A DNA stretch of 64,000 nucleotides from Ilyonectria destructans. Taxonomy: Eukaryota; Ascomycota; Sordariomycetes; Hypocreales; Nectriaceae. How positions within the stretch are numbered: the first letter of the stretch is position 1; every line of letters begins with the position of its first letter. Positions 56,655 through 64,000 of this stretch are shown one piece after another. The notes under the pieces are model-generated. The model made no database searches. It worked only from the letters and a program-made list of their open reading frames with translations, and was not told where the DNA came from. The stretch covers positions 372,001 to 436,000 of the forward strand of contig JAHEWK010000017.1 of the NCBI GenBank assembly GCA_020740775.1, written 5' to 3'. A program made the translations under genes and the position numbers.

Positions 56655-58399
56655 TCAAATGAATCGCCAGCGTATCCAGGGAATGTGATGGTTCGGTAAG
56701 TTGATGCTCTCAGGGCCATACTCACATGGCTGAAATGCTGGATAAGAAAATTTGTCCGTATAGCCTTCGACGGTGAAAAATTTCTCAATCGTCAACTTGC
56801 AGGGCATGATGAATGAGTTGTTGGTCCACCTTCTGTAAGTTGTGCCCCCAGTGCTCAACTCAAGCCTTTTCTTCCGTAGTTGAAATTTATTAAGCGCGTC
56901 GTCAAGACTCTTAAGTTCTTTGTTCAATTTGATCAAAGGGTCTCGCAACTTCTTCTTGATGGTGGATTGGATGTTGATAAATCCATCACGGACCTTGCCA
57001 AGCTCCTTGTTGTTCTTCCAATTTTTGGCAAGCACTGCGTCAAGCTTTTTGAGGGCAGCTGATCCTCGGCTTCTATGCTTGGTAAGAGTGCCAATCGGGA
57101 CGATCTGTTTCTTCAGTTTGTCGGCAGCTGTGGGCAGAGACTGGGCTATGTAGAAACCGAGAGTGAGACCGCGGAGTGAATCAAGGGTTCCCTCCATAAT
57201 CAGTTTTATTGCTCGCTCAGTATCGGGCTGCTGGAGGCGAGTCTCGAGGAGGTCGTAAATTGTCCCCTGTATCGGTGAGATACTCTTGGCTGCCGAATTT
57301 GCCGCCGCGGGAATGTTGCTCAACGCCTTGACCGCCTTGAGAGAGTTGGACACTGGAATGCGTAAGTAACTGAGGCTGGAATGAGTTGGGATGGCTTACC
57401 CTCGTTGACGAACGACTTTACGATTTTCTTATCGCACGTCTTATTTTTCTTACATACGCTCTTCGTAATTGAAGAGAACTTGGTGGAAGTCGTTTTCAGG
57501 TGAGTTTGCACGTTTTTGGCTGCTGTCCTAACAGCGGCAATCTTCTTATCAATGGACTGAAAAAGCTTGATCCAGTCGTCCAGCATACGGTAAAGTGCGC
57601 CATCCGTTACGTCGTCTGACTGGCGAATGTAGCTCTCGAAGAAGGATTTGACCTGTTTGGTGTCGCATCCTCTGTTGTGGCACCTGTTGGTGATGGCGAT
57701 GAATTTCTTGTACGTATCCATCGTGGCCTACACAACGTTAACACCGTCCAATTACTTCCTTTAAATTTGAACGTACATCTGCCGCTCGAACCAACTTCCA
57801 ACCATCTCGGGGTGTAAGGTAGTCTCGTATGATCTGTTGTCGGTTACTCCCGATGTAAAAGTCGTTATCTTGGATACACTAGATGGATTAGCGTGATGCT
57901 CGGTGTCAGTTAGGAAAGAGATTCGCTTTACTCTGTCAACTTCATGGACCGTGTATACCATGTAGGGAAACATTGCTGGTGAAACGTCTCCACGTTGTAT
58001 GATAGGCACAAAACTGTCAGTAGCGAAGAGACGTTCCATCTCTGGAAGGCAGTTACAGATGCCATCCATACTCTGCTGGAATTTGCCACCCTCGTCATTC
58101 TCCGACAGACCCTCAAGCATTGCGCTGCAAAGGGATCTCTCTTCCGTGATAATGGTGACTCCACATGTTTCAATTTGCTCATTAATAGTGCCTGGCCAAA
58201 GGTGAGCAAGTTACTCTTGGAAACTTTACCAACTGATGAAATACTCACATTTCTTCGCCACTGCATCGATGGGATGCTCATATGTTCCCGAGCAGTCAGA
58301 TATGCCGTCCAGATCATAGCACGTATCGACCAAGTCTACGCCTGCAAAAACCACAGGTAGTACCAGCCAAGCTGGGAGAAGTAGAGCAAATGACCGCAT
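56655..58399 (-). CDS. Secreted lysine-rich protein of unknown function
   Basis: ATG 58399 opens a clear signal peptide, MRSFALLLPAWLVLPVVFAG, followed by VDLVDTCYDLDGISDCSG. Introns near 58195-58250, 57725-57775 and 57350-57400 connect KKCTINEQIETCGVTIITEE, CNCLPEMERLFATDSFVPII, ITNRCHNRGCDTKQVKSFFE and the last exon. The C-terminal half is helical and unusually basic (TADKLKKQIVPIGTLTKHRS, LKSLDDALNKFQLRKKRLEL), ending YPAFQPCEYGPESINLPNHH and a stop at 56655. An alternative splice would continue into a tail ending at 56540. About 530 residues. I recognise no family; the secretion signal, cysteine pairs and charge suggest an extracellular or cell-wall-bound protein, possibly an effector. 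No enzyme motif is seen. Confidence 0.7.
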
Positions 58400-59613
58400 C
58401 GTGAATTCTATGACGACCCGGAGATGGAAGGGTGAGAATGTTGAAGACCGTCCTTGCCTTTCCGTGTAGAGGGGGTGATGGCGGGTTAAATAATCAACCT
58501 CAAGCTGTGTTCCCTTAATTTCACAGGAAAGCCACAGCTGGTCGAGGCCCTGGTCTACGACGCAGCTGCGGTGTGCCAAGCTCCAGGGAGCCTCACCGGG
58601 GACCAAATGGTCCATTCAGCCCGACCCAGCATAAGTCGGTGTTTCGCTTTAAACAATAGTTCAGCCCCGTCTGACAGCTAAGCAGAAATGAGCAGACAGT
58701 GGCTTGGAATGCACTTTAGGGCTGAGCGCCGTCCACGAGATCTAACGCAAATCGGTACGGCCTCAACCTATTGAAGGGTGAACACATTCCACAACGCTGA
58801 GCTATTTGCACCGCCAAGACACTAGTGGCACCTGACATGGAATGTAGACCGGTCCATATTCATGGGATCGTAAATCGGTGAGACAAAAGGCAGCACCGGT
58901 TCGTGGAGATCCCGAAGCTTAAGTCTAAGCTTAAGTTCACGGTGTAATGCTGGCGTTGTATGCGGATTACACTGCCACATGGAGGTGCCGAGAATCTGGG
59001 ATGACACTAGGGTAGCCGGAGGCCGTCGAAGTTGTTGGCAAGCTCACAGGCGAGAATGTTACTCTTTCATAGACGCTATGACACGATGTCATTGACACCG
59101 AGGATAATGCTGAAAAATGCGGTACATGATTTCGTCACACCCATCGTGACTATACAATGATCTGGCGTGCGGCCCGACACCTGAATCGCCTGAATGGCTC
59201 GCTAGCCAAAGTTTTGCTTTTATGTAATAATATTCCATTGACTAAGACAGTGTGCCAAGAGAGACAGGAATTAAGACCTCCATAAACAGACTAGCCTATC
59301 TTCTAATAGGGAATAACAACAATTCTTCATGGTTTTTGAAGCCAGAAAGAAGCTTTGTGGTCTGAATTTTAATCCATCGTGCTCAATGAGAGTGCGTGGG
59401 TTGCGAGGAATAGAAAAGTAAAGCCGAGTCGACACCAATGTTCCGCCACGCACTTATTAATAATTAATGTTGGTTCATGAACAGTAGCTGGTAAAGGCTG
59501 GTAAATTGGTCGTGAATCCAATTGAAAGATATTCACTAGGAAGTTTAGGGTGCATTCTGATGCCGACCGACTTGCTCCGTTGTAGCCGTCCCCTTCCAAT
59601 TTCCTCGTGTATT
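58400..59613. other. Intergenic region, no supported gene
   Basis: About 1.2 kb. The left part is the promoter of the secreted-protein gene. Near 58916-58936 the sequence AAGCTTAAGTCTAAGCTTAAG is a short direct/inverted repeat. ORFs at 58822-59007 and 59271-59599 have no features. Confidence 0.4.
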
Positions 59614-60387
59614 TTATGCCCCATCCGCGGGCAGATCTGTTCTATCAATTGCCCTCCAGACGAAAATAGAAACAAGAATGACTTGAAGACCTCCACCAAT
59701 TCCAGCCGTCCAAAACCCTAAAGCACCGTTCCAAGCGACAGCGCCGCTCTTCACACAGTGTACGCCAAGTGCGGGCCAAAATGTAAGAGTGAGGCCAGTG
59801 GTGACGACGGACAGCCACCGTGGAAATAAAGGCCGTGGTCTTCGATCGAGCAGAATCGCGTACGAGAATGAAAAGTCTTGCACAAGGAGGCTTGCAAATG
59901 GCATGGCAAACAGAATCCAGCTCAGATCATTCAACATTTGTGTCAACTCCGGGGGTCGGTCCAATCGATACGCAGTTGCTGCGAAAAAGTATGCCGGAAG
60001 GAAGAGTAACAAGCCTCCCAGACATCCCCCGAGAAGCTGTGCATGTAGGACTGTCTTCGGGACTCCGGGAATACGAGACAGTTGACCCGAGATGGCGGAT
60101 GTGTACATGGGGAAGAAGAAGCCCACGAATGTCATCAGACCTGCTCCGCCCCTAATACCCGTCTCATGCTTCTCGTAGTGTCTGACCACTTGCTCGGGTG
60201 AGAGAGATGGAGACATGGGAGGTAGCCAACCTGCGCCTGGAAGACCGAGGAAAAAGAAAAGAATAGCGAGGGGACCACATGCAGCGGCGAATTTGCTGAA
60301 TGCAGTATTGGAGATTCCGATTGGAGCATACTCCTTCTCCGAAGTGTCCAAGTGGACGGATTGCTGACTTGAATCCTCGATCGCCAT
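59614..60387 (-). CDS. Multi-pass integral membrane protein, function unknown
   Basis: Single-exon ORF of 257 residues from ATG 60387 (MAIEDSSQQSVHLDTSEKEY). Six or more hydrophobic segments are visible, for example FAAACGPLAILFFFLGLPGA, GGAGLMTFVGFFFPMYTSAI, LGGCLGGLLLFLPAYFFAAT, WILFAMPFASLLVQDFSFSY, WLSVVTTGLTLTFWPALGV and GALGFWTAGIGGGLQVILVS. After the first comes LPPMSPSLSPEQVVRHYEKH, a conserved-looking loop. From memory, similar about 250-residue membrane proteins occur in several fungal accessory clusters and some bacterial genomes, without a known activity. Upstream at 60468-60648 are two copies of a CCGCCGG-containing element that could control it. No membrane-retention or signal motif is evident beyond the segments. 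Confidence 0.75.
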   Translation of the reverse strand: MAIEDSSQQSVHLDTSEKEYAPIGISNTAFSKFAAACGPLAILFFFLGLPGAGWLPPMSPSLSPEQVVRHYEKHETGIRGGAGLMTFVGFFFPMYTSAISGQLSRIPGVPKTVLHAQLLGGCLGGLLLFLPAYFFAATAYRLDRPPELTQMLNDLSWILFAMPFASLLVQDFSFSYAILLDRRPRPLFPRWLSVVTTGLTLTFWPALGVHCVKSGAVAWNGALGFWTAGIGGGLQVILVSIFVWRAIDRTDLPADGA

Positions 60388-61437
60388 GTTTGTGTGTATT
60401 TATTCGTGAATTTTGATCGCTTTCTGCCAGACGTGCTTTCAATTTATATCCTGTTGTGTCTAGTTCGGAATAAACATACCCGCCGGACCGGTATGGGCAG
60501 ATTCCCCGGGTCTAAACCATCTAGGGCGGGGTAGTAGCATTAATTCATATCTTAAGAGCAAATTATTTATTCTAAATCATGTTTTTGCGTTCATTTTAGC
60601 TTCTCTCCGTCCCCGGAATAGATATAGCCGCCGGTCCGAGATGGGCCAACGGCCCGATTGTAGATAGACTACTCGAGGCTCGCCAGGACTTTTGCTCCTA
60701 AATCCGCCCTTATATTTGCCGTCGTGTAAATTGCATTCAATTATTATCAACCCATTTCAACACCTGGAAATCGTCCGAATCTTGCTTATCCGTGCCGTTC
60801 AGCTTTCATTATGTATCATTGTGTTCAGGGTGACTGCCTCAAGAATTCAGTCAACTCAATACAATATCTCTACCGCAAAGGCAGAAGCAATAGCCTCGAC
60901 GCCATGAAAAGAAAGGTGTGCCCTGTACACACATATCTTCGACCAGGTGAACTTCTCCCAGAATGTTGACTTCTCCACAGGATTAAAGCCCTACAGACTC
61001 AGAGGATCAAGTCTCTAGTTCCAATTCCCAAAGGCTCGTGCGTTTGCTATCAATCAGAAATATATCCATGTCAGCGGCCTGGGGCACGAATGATGAAGCG
61101 GGCAGAAGACAATCCAGCGGGACTTGACAAATCTCCAGCACCGTGCAGACTAGAGATGATCACTACTAATCCAAGGATAAGATATGAGGAATAATATGCT
61201 TCAAGGCTATGATGAAGAAAACAATTTAAGCAGACGACAATACCAAGCCTGTCGCATCTTAATATATGCAGCTGGAAAAACGGCAAAGGAAGATGCTAAT
61301 AAGAGCCGCGATATAGCTTGTGCTATACAATAAAGGGCAAAGCAAAGTGGTAATTGAAATGCAAAGAGATAAAATAAAACCTTTTCAAGACTCAGTGAGC
61401 TATTACTTTGGTGAATAAACGTTGCGACTCTATAAGT
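60388..61437. other. Intergenic region
   Basis: About 1 kb. The left quarter is the promoter of the membrane-protein gene with the paired CCGCCGG elements; the rest, up to the end of the GTPase gene, is AT-rich at its right end and holds no ORF with a recognisable feature. Confidence 0.4.
60468..60648. promoter_or_regulatory. Paired CCGCCGG-containing elements upstream of the membrane-protein gene
   Basis: Two related segments, CGGAATAAACATACCCGCCG at 60468-60487 and CCGGAATAGATATAGCCGCC beginning near 60613, are each followed by GGACCGGTATGGGC or GGTCCGAGATGGGC. They lie about 80 and 230 bp upstream of ATG 60387. The CGG/CCG-rich palindromic core looks like sites for a Zn2Cys6 regulator; this is inference from pattern only. 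Confidence 0.4.
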
Positions 61438-62978
61438 CTAATTTAACGATGCTCCAGCTGCCCCTTGGCCTCCCGAACATAAAGGCTCCAGCATAAAGTT
61501 AGATGATTTCTTTCCCAGAGATAGATCCGGTGTTAGCCTTCGAGAAAAGTTGATCTTCGAAGCAGATGTAAAGCCCACGCCGATACCCGCTCCCGCGAGA
61601 GGAATTAATCCAGTTACTGATCCCGCAATCGCCATCCCTGTTCCCGCGAGGATCCCTAGCAAGGGAAGTAAGTTCCGTTTCATCACGTCCCTTTTTCGTA
61701 GCTTGTCAATGTTATCGGAAGTTTTCTCCATGGAAATTTCGTTCGTTAGTAGCAGCTCTTCGTACTGCTCGCGGAGCTCCATCTCTTCTCTGACAATTTC
61801 ACTGCGCTCCCACTCGAGGCTTTGTTTTGTTCGACGGCGGTTAAGCTCATCCAGGTGGAGAATCTGACGCCTGGATTCCCAGTCCATTACTTCGTGGTTC
61901 AGCAGTGCTTCCGTATCGTCTCTGTCGGCCGCTAGTCGGTCAAAGTGTCGCTTTTTATCATCGAGATCCGTGGCGGCATGCTGTTGCTGAAGCTGTATCT
62001 GCGAGAGAACCCGAGTGTATGCGTCTCCTCTCTCTTTAAACAATTGCTCCACTGTCACTTGCAACTCTTCCTGGGCGCATCTCATCTCATCAATCATTTT
62101 CCTCAGCTCGAGCGAAGTGGTCGGATAGTCCGCCTGAGTTTCAGCCCCATCACGTTGTAGTGATGTCAACTTCTTTGCATATTCGGTCTCAGCGGCTTTC
62201 CATTCAGTCCAGAGCTCCTGTCCAGCAGATGTCTCTTGGAGTCTCTTTTTTTCGTCGACGATTTCCCTCTGAATCTGTTGTGTCAAGTAACCCTCCTTCT
62301 CATTGAGGTCAATCAACTCGCGTATTATGGACAGGGCTGATGACTCGTTGCCTCTCCACTGCTTTATTTGACTTCCCTGTTGATGCATGCACCCCCAGAA
62401 CTCAGGCGTTGAGGTAAGTCTGAGTTCGCGAATTTGTGCTTCGTGGGGATTCAATTTCCCAGTTTCCGCCAGTTGCCACATGGTTGTCACTAAGAATACC
62501 CGAGCAGCTCCCTCAGGGCCGCATAATTTCTGCAAAATGTTGAAGCTTTTTAGCGACGAGCCGGTGACTCTGTTGTCCGAGATGCGATGCAGGTTGAGTA
62601 TGCCGGCTAGTCTCATGCCCTGTCGATACAAACGAGACATGATGAAGGCAATCTCTTTTAAAATGTCGGCGTCTGACCGCCAGGTGTCGTTAAACCCAGG
62701 TGTGTCCACTAAGTAGACAATTTTGCCTTCGAGCTCAATGCTATAGATGCCGACGCCCTTCGTATCTGTCCGAGTAGTCTTGTTATTACCATGAGCGAAG
62801 CCAACGGGGGACGGCACCAACAAGATGTCAATTCGTGACCGATTCCGACATCTTCTCCGGTTAATTTTGATATAAAGGTGCTTTTGCCGACGCCAGTAAT
62901 GCCCATGACCATGACTACCACGGCACCGGTCGGCGGCCACCTGCACTTTCTCAGCATCGCGAGGCAGTCAAATTTCAA
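61438..62978 (-). CDS. P-loop GTPase with long coiled coil and C-terminal membrane hairpin
   Basis: The N-terminus from ATG 62978 contains the G1 motif VVMVMGITGVGKSTFISKLT. A small intron beginning GTTGGT near 62838 and ending ACAG near 62782 joins ELTS to TKGVGIYSIELEGKIVYLVD; the G3 motif DTPGFNDTWRSD follows. After GSSLKSFNILQKLCGPEGAA (G4 region, VFLVTTMW) comes about 230 residues of charged, heptad-like helix (EEMELREQYEELLLTNEISM). The last 80 residues hold a glycine/alanine-rich hydrophobic stretch, LLPLLGILAGTGMAIAGSVT and GLIPLAGAGIGVGF, that could be a membrane hairpin. This architecture recalls AIG1/GIMAP- and Toc-type septin-like GTPases; the family is multiplied in ascomycetes, with unknown roles. 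An upstream ATG at about 63020 is in a different frame and is not used. Confidence 0.82.
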
Positions 62979-63607
62979 GCAACGGCATACGTCACCACGG
63001 TATTATCTTGGGTACTCATTTTGAGGACATACGGGGGGGGGTAGAGGCCTCTACACCGTGCTGTACGTCGCGAGCGGGGACCTGGTTATCAATGGAGAAT
63101 GATGGTGCTTGTAGGAGAGCGAAACTGTTATCGAGCCTCATTTCGACGTCGACACCACCACCAGCGCCAGCCTGATCAAATGCCACGTCAGCAAGGCAGT
63201 GTAGAAAAAGCGGGGGATGGAGATGCAAAAGATTGGCCCAACAGGCTCGCGAGGAATTGTGGCTGCATGGTTCTGCGAGCGTTCCTCCAATCTCTGATCA
63301 GAGTTGGGTTCAGCTGCTGCAGCGAAACGCCAGTGACTGGCACATGACCCAATTATTTATCGCCAAGATTGAAAGTGTAACGTGAAGAGATCAGCTTTAG
63401 TCAATGGCTTCGGTAATCATCTAGGGGTGGCTTGAAGCCCAGGTTGCCTTAAAATAGCTCAGGATTGCGAGCCTTGGTGACAGCCTGATCCCATTCCAAG
63501 ACCTACATAACCGCCGAGCCGTCATCTGGATTCCCAAAACACCAGCAACCATCTAATATTAGATCCAACCTCGCCGTCCCTCGTAGTCGGTCTTCGTTTG
63601 ACGCGAC
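62979..63607. other. Shared divergent promoter of the two GTPase genes
   Basis: About 630 bp. Short ORFs on both strands show no domain. Both GTPase genes start outward from here, so their expression may be linked. Confidence 0.45.
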
Positions 63608-64000
63608 ATGAAGCTCGAAAACACATCTCGTTGTTCAAGCCCGGGTGCAGGGAATGAACCCCCCGCCTCGGAGCCAAACTCCACATACCAAGGACCTTTC
63701 CAGGGTTCAATCCAGCCCGGCGGATCGGATCTCTTCATCGCTGTCATGGGAATGACTGGGGCGGGCAAGAGTACCTTCATCTCGCATTGCACAGATGAAG
63801 TTGTCGACGTTAGTGAACCCGGGGCCCTGAAGTCGTGTAAGTCTGCCCCAACAACGATGCTTCTCTCCTCGGTCTAACCAGGGCTATCCGTAGGCACCCA
63901 GGAAGTGCGAGTCCACCGATGCAGACAACTCGAGCCAAACGCAACTATATACCTCGTGGATACTCCCGGCTTCGACGACACGGATCGCAAGGACAGTGAT
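63608..64000 (+). CDS. Partial P-loop GTPase, paralogue of the neighbouring gene
   Basis: Starts at ATG 63608 (MKLENTSRCSSPGAGNEPPA) and runs off the right edge. G1 is IAVMGMTGAGKSTFISHCTD. A 58-bp intron at about 63839-63896 (GTAAGT...CCGTAG) sits at the same point as in the divergent neighbour and joins ALKSC to TQEVRVHRCRQLEPNATIYL, followed by the G3 motif VDTPGFDDTDRKDSD. The N-terminal 40 residues, rich in Ser/Pro/Gly, are not shared. The coiled coil and membrane end seen in the neighbour lie outside the window. The TQEV-type stretch and DTPGFDDT are typical of fungal AIG1-like GTPases. Function unknown. Confidence 0.8.

Overview
The window is genomic DNA of a filamentous ascomycete, most likely a Sordariomycete. 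I infer this from spliced genes with introns of about 45-80 bp, GT/GC...AG splice sites with CTAAC/CTGAC-like branch points, and a lineage-typical gene set: a CFEM receptor, a Zn2Cys6 regulator, a HET protein, a NACHT/STAND protein and a Dal5-like permease. A copia retroelement carries dense C-to-T/G-to-A damage, which points to repeat-induced point mutation (RIP). The species cannot be fixed from sequence alone. No rRNA, tRNA or CRISPR was recognised.

Layout. 1-5.6 kb: an imperfect inverted duplication. A chitinase-tail-like gene converges on a gene of an uncharacterised family; the same pair recurs mirrored, with the outer copy truncated and a broken VOC dioxygenase in the middle. 5.8-7.5 kb: CFEM/Pth11-like receptor. 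9.4-17.3 kb: four genes on one strand (C45 acyltransferase/amidase-like, Zn2Cys6 factor, Dal5-type permease, M20 amidohydrolase), a plausible amide or peptide utilisation cluster. 19.2 kb: small DUF4267-like membrane protein. 20.1-22.3 kb: HET protein, whose 5' end is repeated in tandem just outside the gene. 23.1-29.1 kb: a RIP-degraded Ty1/copia element with 270-bp LTRs and TSD TAATC, itself interrupted by a cleaner 410-bp solo LTR with TSD TTTCC.

30.3-35 kb: divergent Hsp70-like ATPase and coiled-coil protein. 35-37 kb: repeat-rich spacer with LTR-like debris and copies of a short TGCACTGCAATTTTAG element. 37.1-45 kb: SNF2/RING helicase and a STAND NTPase with C-terminal C2H2 fingers. 45.1-48.9 kb: long Pro/Gln-rich RING protein. 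49.4-55.7 kb: two MFS transporters flanking a 2OG-Fe(II) oxygenase-like gene. 56.7-60.4 kb: secreted lysine-rich protein and a multi-pass membrane protein. 61.4-64 kb: two divergent paralogous P-loop GTPases, the second cut by the window edge.

Taken together this looks like an accessory, possibly subtelomeric island: incompatibility/NLR-like sensors, Hsp70-like and GTPase ATP/GTP switches, transporters, duplications and transposon scars rather than housekeeping genes. Functions are assigned from motifs read by eye; no database search was run.
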